Source: Saprolegnia diclina VS20 (taxonomy: Eukaryota; Oomycota; Saprolegniomycetes; Saprolegniales; Saprolegniaceae). From it: a DNA stretch of 26,681 bases. Location of the stretch: the NCBI RefSeq assembly GCF_000281045.1, contig NW_008246086.1, forward strand, positions 250,446 to 277,126, in the 5' to 3' direction. Position numbers and translations under genes: made by a program. Below are positions 17,304-26,582 of this stretch, one piece after another. The notes below the pieces were generated by a model. The model did no database searches. It saw only the letters and a list, made by a program, of their open reading frames with translations, and was not told the origin of the DNA. Positions within the stretch are counted from its first letter, which is position 1. Each line of letters starts with the position of its first letter.

Positions 17304-18923
17304 TTAAGTTGCAGGTTCAGGAATCGTATCGGTCCAGAGCAGCTCCCGCGTAAACACCGGTTGGGGCCACCCCAAGCGCGCTCGGTAAATGGTCAGGCGC
17401 AGGCTTCTCGAAGCCACGTCCACAAGCCCGAAATGGGTCCCCGTAAAGCTACTGAAATGCAGCGTGTCGGTCGAATCAACCAGCCAGCGCGGCACGAGCG
17501 GTGGCACGGGCAGCGCTGCGATCGGGGATGCACCCATCTAGTAGGCAAGGTCGTGGCAGGTACTACCATGGGTGCATTTTAGTACCTCGAACAAGAACGG
17601 GTAGGCGCCGTGCTGGAAAAAGCCAGCCCAGTGCAGATCCCCCGAGAGCACGACGACCCCCGAGATGTTGTGTGCGACGACGGCATCAAAGATCTCGTGG
17701 TACTCGGATTGGTACAGCGCCCAGCCTTCGTCCGTGCTGTGCAGCCCGAGGCTCGAGACGACCCTAATTCGCATTCTGAGGACGGCGCTTCTAGAAAAGT
17801 AACTCGGACATGGGCGAAACCATAAACTTGAACGGCGTTTTGGCGGCAAGGAGCCATGCAAGGAGGTGGCGCTTCTGCACCGCACCGAGCTTTGTCTTGG
17901 TTGGTCCGTCGACCATGGTCTTGGGCGATGCGTATTTCCGCTACCACATAGGCACGTCAGCGTCGCTGTCGCGAGAGACTGGGATCTACCACGTCCAGCA
18001 TGAAGAAGGAGGCAGCGCCCGCCTGCCACGCATAGTAGTGGTCACCATCGCGCAGTGGCTTTGGGTTGCGCTGACCAAAGTACACGTGGAAGAGGCGGAC
18101 GCGTTCGGTATACAGCGGGTCGTCTTCGCCTTGGTTCCACTAGAATGGATTCTATCAACTTGATACATCAAGACAAAGACGAATCGACGTACGTTGTTGA
18201 AGATCTCGTGGTCGTCATACATGCTAAAGATCGGTGTCGACTGCGTCAGCGCCTTGTAGCTCGGGTCCTGCACCGTTGCTTGGTACAAGGCGTCGGTGGC
18301 GCGCGTCGGAATGTCGATATCCGCGTACACTTGGTCGCCGAGGAGCAGCATAAAGGCAGGGGACACGACTGACGCAATGTAGTCGAGGTTACTGCCAAAG
18401 CCTGCGTTGACCATCGACATGAGTTTTATGACGTGATCACGCACCGACGAGATCGTACAGCAACGGAATCGCCATGGTGCACGAGCCAAACGCAAACGAG
18501 ACTGGCGCCGAGACGTCGTCCGAGAGCGTCGATGCCGCCATGTCCTTGGCGTAGACCACATGCGTCGTCGTCTCGTCCAGAAGCTCGACGTGCAGGCGAT
18601 ATGTGGTGGCCGGCGCCAGACCTTGAAGCCACAGCGTCGCGGGCGCACGGCTAAGAAGGGACTGCACCACCTGCTGCGGCGTGTCGTTGTCAGCATTGGA
18701 ATAGCGCACCCGCACCGACGTCGCGTTGAGTGCAAAGAGCCACAACGCGATGGACGACGTCGTGACGGCCCCGAGCTGCACGAGGGACTCCTCTCCTAGC
18801 ACTCACTATCTGCACTGCCTCCACGCTAGGGGTAGGGATACCTTGCGCCATAGTTTTCATATAAACGTGGACGAGAAGCGCCAGCAGCGCGAGGCCGACG
18901 CTGACACGGACTTGGCTCTGCAT
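17304..18923 (-). CDS. Membrane-anchored PhoD-like phosphatase
   Basis: Seven minus-strand exons, 18923-18842, 18795-18445, 18401-18193, 18139-17990, 17940-17828, 17763-17586 and 17537-17304, give 438 residues. Residues 8-20 (VGLALLALLVHVY) are a signal peptide or signal anchor. Residues about 28-125 look like the beta-sandwich domain preceding PhoD catalytic domains (QLGAVTTSSIALWL ... TTYRLHVELLD). Catalytic-domain landmarks are AFGSC, LLLGDQVYADID (Asp167), YDDHEIFNNW (Asp-Asp-His 207-209), FFMLDVR, and LSGDLHWAGF (Asp344, His346). These are the metal ligands of the metallophosphoesterase-like alkaline phosphatase D family, which hydrolyses phosphomono- and diesters outside the cytosol. 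All six junctions rebuild family motifs, e.g. EIFNN|W and TPFK|VVSS. The gene is head-to-head with a PAP2 phosphatase. Confidence 0.87.
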
Positions 18924-19277
18924 GTGGCGGTCGTGGGACACGCAAATGTGTCAAATTCTCTGAAATTTGCGCAAGTGCAACTTGATGTGCACGGAACGTC
19001 AGTATCCGGATGGCTGGCGCGCCTTCGTAGAGGTCCTCGTCGTCACGAACGCTGCTGTCCGCCCAGCCTCCATATAATACATGACACGGGACTACCGCTA
19101 GGTGGTCAGATAACTGGTGGAGGTCATACTATTATAGGCAAGGGCGCAGCGTCAAGGTTTCGTCGACGTACCTACACCCAGGTGCAAACTGGCGCGGTGC
19201 AAAGTGGCGTGCGTTATCCGGATGGTACAGGATGTCCGGAGCACAATTTATTCTTGGTTTGTCGACCAGCCGCGACG
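18924..19277. promoter_or_regulatory. Shared divergent promoter region, PhoD-like / PAP2
   Basis: The 354-bp region between two divergently transcribed phosphatase genes contains two TATCCGGATGG copies in the same orientation (19003-19013 and 19215-19225), about 212 bp apart, and a TGTCCGG at 19231-19237. No gene was found in it. A shared regulatory role is inferred from the layout only. Confidence 0.4.
19003..19225. repeat. Direct repeats of TATCCGGATGG
   Basis: TATCCGGATGG occurs at 19003-19013 and 19215-19225. The same nonamer TATCCGGAT also occurs at 136-144, with related sites at 11701-11765. The repeats could be a binding motif or the ends of a small degenerate repeat element spanning the 200 bp between them. 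Confidence 0.45.
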
Positions 19278-20338
19278 ATGGCTTGGCAGGAGACCATGAT
19301 GCGCTTCCGCCTCGCCGAGTTTGCCACGAGCACGCTCATGCTCGTCATCTCGCTCGTCATTTCGCTTGCAGGCCTCTACCAACGTAAGCAGCATGTGAGC
19401 TACTTTCTCTCTCGACGCATGGATGGTCGTAGGCGACCTCCTCGTCGTGACCATCCCGCTCGGCAATGGCAAGACCGTCTTTGTGCGCGATCCAAGCGTG
19501 AACCTCCCGATGCTCGACCAGCAAGGTATACGTACGACGCCTCGGCAAAGTCTCATACTCGGTGGTAGTGCCCATGTACTTGGCGGTCATCCTCTCGTAT
19601 GGCATCCCCGTGATTGCGCACGTGGTCCTTCAGTGCAAGCAGCGCATTGACCATGACACGCGCGACTTCTTCCTCTCGCTTTTCGTCTCGTCGGCCATTT
19701 GCCAGCTCGCGACCAACATCCTTAAGGTCCTCGCGGGCCGGTTCCGCCCGAGCTTCTACTCGATGTGCAAGTGGGACACGACGGCGGTCTGGGACGGCTC
19801 CGCGAACCTCTGCACCGACAAGCACGCCGAGACCGAAGGCCGCAAGTCGTTCCCGTCCGGCCACTCGTCGACGGCGTTCTCAACGCTCTTCTTCCTCAGC
19901 GTACCCGCCCTTATTTGTCTCTGGCTATGGCTCATCTGCGGTGATACGCGTAGCTCTACCTCCTCGGGCGCTTCCAGGTCGTCGCCCTCCACAAGTACAG
20001 CGCCAATGCGATGGCCGGCCGCCACTCTCTCGCCAACATCAAGTTTTTCATTGCGCTTTTACCGACGGTCCTCGCCATGTGGATCGCGGTCACGCGCTCG
20101 ATGGACAACTGGCACCACTACTCGGACATTGCGGTACACTCCCTACAGACAGGAGACCGACAAACCGGCTTCTTTCTAGGCTGGCGCGTTCATTGGCATT
20201 GTTTCGGCGGTGCTGGCGTACGCCTACAACTATGGGTCGCTCTTCAAGTACAAGTCGTCGGGCCTCCCCCTCGAAACGTACTACGAGCAGAAGATTGCAA
20301 AGAGCGACTCGCGCGTGGCGCCGCTCACAGCTGCGTAA
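19278..20338 (+). CDS. PAP2-type lipid phosphate phosphatase, copy 1
   Basis: Five exons, 19278-19383, 19433-19525, 19569-19900, 19954-20133 and 20180-20338, encode 289 residues. All three PAP2 active-site motifs are present: KVLAGRFRP (119-127), PSGHS (162-166) and R-x5-H-x3-D in TRSMDNWHHYSDIA (Arg225, His231, Asp235). Hydrophobic segments near residues 18-34, 70-88, 100-118, 168-182, 207-222 and 240-252 give the usual six-helix lipid phosphatase topology, with the active site facing the lumen or outside. The likely reaction is dephosphorylation of phosphatidic acid, lysophosphatidic acid or related lipid phosphates to neutral lipids. The C-terminal tail is short and polar. Intron phases are 1, 1, 0, 0. 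The gene is tandem with a second copy 748 bp downstream and divergent from the PhoD-like gene. Confidence 0.9.
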
Positions 20339-21086
20339 TACAGACACTCGACATCATTCGAGTAAACGCTTCTACTCATAGTTATCGAATACCCCCTGTC
20401 TCGGGCAGCTTTGGGCTATGTCCTTTGCTCGAGGACAAGAGCATCTACTCGTCACAAGCGTAAAGCGTAGGAATAAGAAACAGACTAGAACCGCGTCGTG
20501 CCTACGACGCTATGGAGGTACTACGACGACCGCTGGGCGCCGTCCTACGGGTGAAACAGACGCAGCTGCTGCGTCCACGTAGCCGTTCGTGGGTGCGAAT
20601 CAGAGCCCTCCGTCGCTTGTAAGAGCTTGGTCGCTTGCAGCGACTCGGACTGTCTCGCAGACGGCGATTTGCCCTGCGTTTTGCTTTGCGCGCGACCGTA
20701 CCGTTGCGGCTGGTGCGCGCCGTTCCTGGCGTCTTGCGCGGTCCGTGCAAAGTCGTTTGAAGGGCTGTCTTGCGCAAGACGCTCAAGTGTGGTATCGTGG
20801 GAGCGCGCGCAGGGTGCTGGAACGTTCGCCACGATGCTTGCGCGCGTAGTGTTCGGGAGGCAACGGTCGATAGTCGTCGAGCGCCTCGGGTGACGTGACC
20901 AACAACAATAGACGTGCCGCGCTGCAGAATCTCGCACCCTGTCTTTTTCATGGATTGCATTTCGCCGCGTTTGATTGGCGCGTTCCAGAAAGGACGCACC
21001 AATCACAATGCAGCTTGCGGCCGGGTGCGAATTTGTCGATCGCCATTGTTCAAGTTGCGTGCAAGAGCATACGCATAGCTACCACG
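20339..21086. other. Intergenic region between the PAP2 paralogues
   Basis: This 748-bp region contains no recognisable gene. Minus-strand frames at 20502-21006 are open but contain no domain and are dominated by Arg/Thr/Ser. Two CCAAT-type sites lie at its right end, just before the second PAP2 start. Confidence 0.45.
20973..21004 (+). promoter_or_regulatory. Inverted pair of CCAAT boxes upstream of PAP2 copy 2
   Basis: GATTGG (20973-20978) and CCAATC (20999-21004) face each other, 83-114 bp upstream of the ATG at 21087. No equivalent pair was seen ahead of PAP2 copy 1, so the two paralogues may be regulated differently. Confidence 0.35.
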
Positions 21087-22143
21087 ATGACCTCCTGGGC
21101 AGAGCGCGCTCGTATCTACCGCGCTGGTGACTTTGCCGCGACGCTTGTCGTGCTCGCTGTCGCGATGGCCATCTCATCGTTTGGCCTCTTTCGGCGTATC
21201 TCCCATGATCCACCAATCTCCTAGTCCCATTCGTGCTTGGACTAGGCGATATCCCGGTCATTACGCTACCACTCAACGCCACGTCCAGCCTCTTTCTTCG
21301 TGATCCGAGTTTGAACCACAAGATGCGCAAGGAACAAGGTAGATCGAACGATCTTGTACGAGGCAATACGGCAAGGACTGGTAGTGTCGCCGATCGTGTG
21401 CATGGTCCTGGCGTACGCACTGCCTCTGCTCGTACACGCCGTCGTGCAGTGGAGGCACCGTATCGCCAACGACACGCGTGACTTTGTCCTCTCGCTGCTC
21501 CTCTCGGCGACCCTCGCGCAACTCTTCACCAACATCATCAAGAGCCTTGCCGGTCGCTTCCGCCCGAGCTTCTACGACATGTGCGACTGGAACACAGAAG
21601 TGCTTTGGGACGGCGTCGCCAACCTTTGCCGCAACGCTGCGGGTGAAGCGCAGGGACGCAAGTCGTTTCCGTCGGGGCATTCGTCGACGGCCTTCTCAGG
21701 GCTCTGCTTCCTTTCGGTATAGTTTCACACCTCTACTGAGAGAATTAGGCTCAGTGTGCCATGTAGTTGTACCTTGTCGGGCGCGCGCGTGTCGCGGCGT
21801 GTACGCACGGCACTCGGTCGATGCTCTCGGCCGCCAAGCTCTTTGGCGCGTGCCTTCCGCTTCTGCTCGCGACGTGGGTTGCGCTCACTCGGTCGCAAGA
21901 CAACTGGCACCACTACTCGGACATTGCGGTGACAGTATCAATGCTTCAAGTACAGTCGAAAATGACATGTCTTAGGTGGGCGCGCTCATCGGCATTGCGT
22001 CGGCTTTTGTCGCGCACGCCTTCAACTACGTTGCGGTGTGCAGCCCGCACAACGCGGGACTCCCGCTTGAGACCTGCGTGGCCGACCCGGCCGGGACGCT
22101 CGAGGAGCCGCTGCACAAGGAGAACGATGCGTCCGAGTGCTAA
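21087..22143 (+). CDS. PAP2-type lipid phosphate phosphatase, copy 2
   Basis: Five exons, 21087-21195, 21246-21338, 21385-21716, 21767-21928 and 21976-22143, encode 287 residues. Motifs match the neighbour: KSLAGRFRP (120-128), PSGHS (163-167), and Arg220, His226 and Asp230 in TRSQDNWHHYSDIA. Exons 2 and 3 are exactly the same length as in copy 1 (93 and 332 nt), and all four intron positions and phases (1, 1, 0, 0) coincide, so the pair is a tandem duplication that predates the sequence divergence. Exon 4 is 18 nt shorter (loop after the third motif region), and the C-terminal tail differs completely (Cys/Glu-rich, ending ASEC). Enzymatic role as for copy 1; substrate preference or location may have diverged. 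Confidence 0.9.
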
Positions 22144-22733
22144 GCAGAGACGCCACGTGTTTGCAATCACCGTGGGCTGCGAGACTCGTGCCCAGTGCAG
22201 TACCAAGTAAGGTTTCCTACAACCGTAAACATTTTTTTTGATGGCAAAATGGAGCCTGTCGTGATGAGATGCAACCGGATCGAACGTGGCGCGAGTCAAC
22301 CTCAACGTCAAATTGAAAAAAACGCAACTCAATTTCGTTCGATTTGAGTGACGAAACCAGTGGTACCGTAGAGCACTCGACGATCGATTCGTCCTGGTTG
22401 CGCCTTGCGTGCATATAACCAAGACCATGGATCCCATGACAGGTTTGCAGCGACACCTGCCCTCGCGCGTCTCGTCTCTCGCGGGCAGTGAGGTCGGCGG
22501 ACCTTTTTTCGCCGTTGCATTTCGGACATCAGCGCCCTCAAACAAGTACAAATAGGCATTTATAGCCGAATGACCGATTTAGAGACCCTAGTTTGGCCGA
22601 ATTGGACCGCAGGAGCCGAATTGGAACGAGGCAAAAAGCTGATGGAGCGACCGCGGTTCCCGCATGGGAGAGCCGCCGACCCGCGAGACATAACGATTGA
22701 AAAGTGGACGCGACAGCAAGCAACTCGGAGCTC
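22144..22733. other. Intergenic region upstream of the coiled-coil gene
   Basis: This 590-bp region includes a T-rich run (about 22231-22240), an AAAAAACGCAACTC stretch and two GAATTGGA copies at about 22596-22620. A frame from ATG 22571 reads 55 codons (MTDLETLVWPNW ...) but ends at a stop overlapping the next start. It could be an upstream open frame of the coiled-coil gene. No other feature was recognised. Confidence 0.4.
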
Positions 22734-24390
22734 ATGACCGAGGCTAGGCTGCGCGCCGACCGGGCGACGCTCAAGGAGCGGCTAAAGGCGGCGACCGACG
22801 AGAACGAGCTACTCCGCGTGCGCGGCCAGCAAGAGAAGGACCACTTCTCTCGCGAGTACGCGCAGGTAGAGGCCCGCTTGCGCATTGCCAACACGACGCT
22901 CGAGCGCAGCCGCAAGCACGTTGAGGCGACGATCCTCGAGCGCGACGTCAAGATTGACCAGCTGCAGAAGCACGTGGACCTCCAGCAGCAGCTCATCGAG
23001 TCATACCGGAAGCAGTCGTCGACGATGTACAGCACAATCATCGAGAACGGTACCGACGCGCTCAAGAAGAGCATGCGAAGCTCGTTTTCCCGGTCTGCGA
23101 TCGGCCCCAACAACCAGGTAGACGCACGTGCGCGCGACCGTGCGTCGGTCAATGCGCTGCGACGTAGGTGGACGACGACGATACTAGCAGCGTCCACGCC
23201 CGCAACGACCGCGACAGTGATGCCCGCGTTCATGCGCTCGAGCAGCAAGTACGTCTGCCGAGTGGCCTGCGCGTTGGCAACATCATTGTAGGTCACCAAG
23301 CTCTTTGGGCAGCTTGAGGACGAGCGCGCCGAAGCCGACGCATTGGCGGCTCACGTCGACCAGCAAAAAGCTGTCAATGTAAAGCTCATGAAAACGATCA
23401 AGACGCTCAAGCGCAAGCTCGACGAGAGCAGTGAAAAAAGCAGCATCGAGCACATGTTGACGGACCTCCAAGGCCGCTTTCGCAAGGTGTCGCTCGAGCA
23501 AGAGGCCATGTCGGCCGCGCTCCAAACAGCCAACGACAAGGTGCTCTCTCATTCTTGCTACCACTCGAAGTGGCACTCATCATCGCCTAGCTCGCACGCG
23601 CTAGCGACGAGGTTACAACGCTGCGGTCGGACCTGGCGGCCAAGGAAGCCAAACTCGCAGAGGCGTCGGCGACGAGCACGATCCGCGACAGTGAAATTCA
23701 AAGTCTTTTGCAGAAGATTGGCAAGCAGGACCACTACATTGCGGACCTCGAAGCCGACTACAAGGTCGCAACTCTGTTACGTCTACCCCTCAACTGTCAA
23801 GCACGGCGTAGACGCTCGGAACGCCTGGTCTCGCCCACGTACACACATCTGCAGTACGTACTCGACGTGCGGTGAGTGGATCGTCAAAGCGACGATAGGT
23901 ACATCAACTGAAGCAGCAAGTGGGACGGAAGAACGAAGAGCTGGCCGCGCTCGAGCTCCGCATCAAGCAACTCGAGCGGGAAAAGACGCTGGACACCAGG
24001 GCATCACCAGCACCCGACAATGACGACGACGACAACGAAGCGACGGCTGCGTCGCGCCTCTCGCTTACAGACCTCGACCAGCTGTACACACAGGTACGTC
24101 ACTGCTAGGATGTCCCAATCTTTGATATTTGCTGCTAGGCGCTGCGGGTGGAGCACAAAGCACAGGTGATTGCATCGATGGCCGCCTCGTTTGACGACGG
24201 CGGCGACCTCAATGCGCTCCTGCACACGCTCGACGACCCTGTCGAGTCGCCGGTGCTCACGAGCATTCCCGAAGGCAAGCAGCAGCTGCTCATGTCCCTC
24301 CTCTCAGCGCAGTCGACGCTCGACATGTTGTCGGACACGTTTGCGTGTACGTATGCCAAGAACCTCGGTGCGAGGTGCGCCATGCAATAG
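22734..24390 (+). CDS. Coiled-coil protein, unknown function
   Basis: Seven exons: 22734-23117, 23168-23248, 23292-23540, 23591-23775, 23812-23857, 23899-24093, 24139-24390, total 463 residues. Residues 1-110, about 155-240 and 265-370 are dominated by Leu/Glu/Lys/Arg/Gln heptads (e.g. LKERLKAATDENELLRVRG, LMKTIKTLKRKLDESSEK), so it is an extended, probably dimeric coiled coil. Short acidic breaks (VDDDDTSS; DNDDDDNEA) interrupt it. The last 84 residues are less repetitive (ALRVEHKAQVIASM ... QLLMSLLSAQSTLDML). The exon 5 donor is uncertain: using 23867 instead of 23858 adds three residues. Such proteins often serve at centrosomes, flagellar bases or vesicle tethers, but nothing here points to one. 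ATG 22734 follows an in-frame stop. Confidence 0.75.
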
Positions 24391-24524
24391 ATCGTATTTC
24401 CAACATTTATACTGCCTTTTGGACATTAAATCGGCGAGTTATCCGAGACATTTCCTTTTACGCGAAGGAAAACACGAAACAATATACTAGTAGACGATCA
24501 CATTCATAAAATACCAAACGACCC
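24391..24524. terminator. Convergent 3' spacer
   Basis: A 134-bp AT-rich gap lies between the converging coiled-coil gene (+) and the BED-finger gene (-). Its composition (TTTATACTGCC, ACATTAAATC, CATAAAATACC) suits 3'-end processing of both. No strict AATAAA was seen on either strand. Confidence 0.3.
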
Positions 24525-26582
24525 CTAGCGCGCAGTCTTGACAAGATCGAGGTACGTCGTCATGGCAACTCGGACGGTGGCGCAGCCCGCCACCGAGGTG
24601 TCCAAGCAGTCGATCGAGAACCGGCCAGCTTGGGTGCCACCACGAGCAGTCCCGTCGCACGTCGACGCAACTGCGCCCAGCGCCTCCAGAAGCGGTCGAC
24701 CGTCGTTCTTCGACCAGCGCTCGTCGTTGCGAGGCATCTCAAGCTCCGTGATTGGGCTAAACACCATGTGCGATGGAAGCGCATTGGCCACGTCGGTGGC
24801 GACGGCGTAGGCGGCAGCGACAGCGGCGGCGTCCACTGGGCGGGCATGGGCGAACCGGAGACTCGCGATACATGCGTCCGTCTCGATGCAGGGCGCATTA
24901 GCTTGGGCGCGCCGCAGATACGTCTCGATCGACGCCGTAAGCGGTGTGTAGCTGCACACGAGATGCGCAACGGCACTGAGCTCGGCAAAGTCGCTGAACC
25001 GGTCCCAAAAGAGCCGCGGTGACTGCACGTAAAAGGCGTCCCAGTGCAAGGCGGCGCCAAAATCACCACTCTTGGTCGTGTACGCATGCAACCCCGCAAG
25101 CAGTTTGGCCGGCTCCAGCGATGGGTACAGCGACGACGCGAGTGCGACGATCGCGGCTTCGGCGACGCGCCGGCCCTTGGGCGACAGGCCGGCGCCGTGC
25201 ACGCGCGGGTCTAGCACCATTGCAGCCATCCAGTGCAGCTCACCGAATGTCTCTAGCTCGTTTCCAAAAGCTGACGCGTACGCGGCCTTGGCGTCGTCGG
25301 CGATCCCGACGGCGTGGAGCACAGCACCGAGGCTCCACGCAAATGTCGCCGCCAGCATGCCGGACGACACACCTGGTATCGCAGAGAGGGCCGAAAGCAC
25401 AACGTGTGGCGCAAGCAGAGCGTCTGCGACGCGGAGAAGCGAGCCGTCGCCACCTTGCAGTAGCTCGTTCGGCGCCAGTCGCATCGCTTGCTTGAGAACG
25501 ATCGCGTGCTCGAGCCACGAGCGCGGCGCCGCGATGACGGTGTGCTTAGCGTGTGTCCATGCGTGCAGCAGCTCGGGACGGGACGCGACCGCTGCGGTGA
25601 CGCGCGCCGCGGCGTCAAATGCCGCGGCCACCGACGGCACGTGTTGCACAAGCGCAGCGAGATGCCGCACCGAGACGCGGCCCATGCAGGTGCCCGTCAG
25701 CGTTACGTAGCTCGCTTTCGCACTGCTGTCGTTGCTGCAGACGTTGACGACAGCGTGGTGCGGCGAGAGGTACGACTGCACGGTCGCCAAGATCGTGGCG
25801 CCGTCCATGCTCGGTGCCATGCGTTCCAGCTGGTAGGCCGTCGCGTCTTCGTTGAGGAGGACGACGTTGGTGTACTGGTCGACGCGCGTGTCGAGCACGA
25901 GCGTAAGGAACTGCGCAGTGTCGGCAAAGCGGCGCATGGCGTCGTGCAGCGCGCTTTGCAGCCGCGGCAACACGATTGAGCGCGCCGCCGCCACGGTCAG
26001 CGGCCCCGCTCCCGGCGGTTGGAGCGAGCCAAGCGCCGCTGTGTAAAACGGGTTCTCAAGCAGCGTCCATGGCACGTCTTCGGTGATGAGGGCAAGCACC
26101 ATCTTGTCACTGTACGCGCTAGTGACGATGTCGTTACTCTCGGCGGCGCGGTGGACGGCTGCCTTGGCTGCTGCATCCACAACAGTGCACTCGGACGCAA
26201 TGTGGTGCTCCATGCGGCTGCGGTTCTGGCTCGTTTCCTTCTTGCAGTGGACGCACTTGAAGCGCTTGCCCTTGAGCGTCTCGGCGCTCAGAACAAAATG
26301 TTCGTAGATCGCACCGCGCTTTCGCCCTGGCTGGAGTGTCGTCTCGGTACTCGGTGGCAGTGACGGCGGTTCGCGCGATGGCGTGGGCTGGAGCACGGGG
26401 CACTCTTCGAGATGGCTTTCCATGCGCTTGCGGTTCTGGCTCGTCTCCTTCTCGCAGTGCTTGCACTTGAAGCGCTTGATGTTGCCGCGCTCGGAGGCGA
26501 GCGTAAAGTGCTCGTACACCGGGCCACGCTTGCGCCCAAGGCGCGACGGCGCTTTGCCGTCGACGTCGTCGGCAGCGTCCAT
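24525..26582 (-). CDS. Tandem BED zinc-finger protein, hAT transposase-derived
   Basis: An intronless frame of 685 residues. Two near-identical zinc fingers occupy about 17-61 and 87-132. Each starts GRKRG, then YEHF, then FKCxHCxKETSQNRxRME, with ligands C40, C43, H57, C61 and C110, C113, H126/127, C132. This is a BED-type pattern as found at the N-terminus of hAT transposases and their domesticated relatives. The remainder resembles a hAT RNase H-like body: FYTAAL ... LTVAAARSIVLPRL, LVLDTRVDQYTN where the first catalytic Asp is expected, VLDPRVHG, and a C-terminal FWDRFSDFAELSAVAHLVC as in the hAT dimerisation region. The expected CxxH-type motif and a clear last catalytic Glu are not evident. 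No terminal inverted repeats or target duplication were found. This suggests a host gene derived from a transposase, probably DNA-binding. Confidence 0.72.
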   Translation of the reverse strand: MDAADDVDGKAPSRLGRKRGPVYEHFTLASERGNIKRFKCKHCEKETSQNRKRMESHLEECPVLQPTPSREPPSLPPSTETTLQPGRKRGAIYEHFVLSAETLKGKRFKCVHCKKETSQNRSRMEHHIASECTVVDAAAKAAVHRAAESNDIVTSAYSDKMVLALITEDVPWTLLENPFYTAALGSLQPPGAGPLTVAAARSIVLPRLQSALHDAMRRFADTAQFLTLVLDTRVDQYTNVVLLNEDATAYQLERMAPSMDGATILATVQSYLSPHHAVVNVCSNDSSAKASYVTLTGTCMGRVSVRHLAALVQHVPSVAAAFDAAARVTAAVASRPELLHAWTHAKHTVIAAPRSWLEHAIVLKQAMRLAPNELLQGGDGSLLRVADALLAPHVVLSALSAIPGVSSGMLAATFAWSLGAVLHAVGIADDAKAAYASAFGNELETFGELHWMAAMVLDPRVHGAGLSPKGRRVAEAAIVALASSLYPSLEPAKLLAGLHAYTTKSGDFGAALHWDAFYVQSPRLFWDRFSDFAELSAVAHLVCSYTPLTASIETYLRRAQANAPCIETDACIASLRFAHARPVDAAAVAAAYAVATDVANALPSHMVFSPITELEMPRNDERWSKNDGRPLLEALGAVASTCDGTARGGTQAGRFSIDCLDTSVAGCATVRVAMTTYLDLVKTAR
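26193..26552 (-). repeat. Internal duplication encoding the two BED fingers
   Basis: The DNA encoding the first finger (about 26400-26552) and the second (about 26193-26330) is clearly duplicated. The shared core runs from the GRKRG codons to the RME codons, offset by about 210 bp. The copies differ mainly at third positions and in the linker, so the duplication is old but the finger sequence is conserved. Confidence 0.7.

Noticed and set aside
20502-21006. Minus-strand frames of 150-166 codons between the PAP2 genes
   Set aside because: Rich in Arg/Ser/Thr with no domain, two frames open over the same DNA, and they overlap the probable promoter of PAP2 copy 2.
24538-26046. Plus-strand frames opposite the BED-finger gene
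   Set aside because: Antisense shadows with Arg/Ala/Thr-rich composition; the minus frame has two clear zinc fingers.
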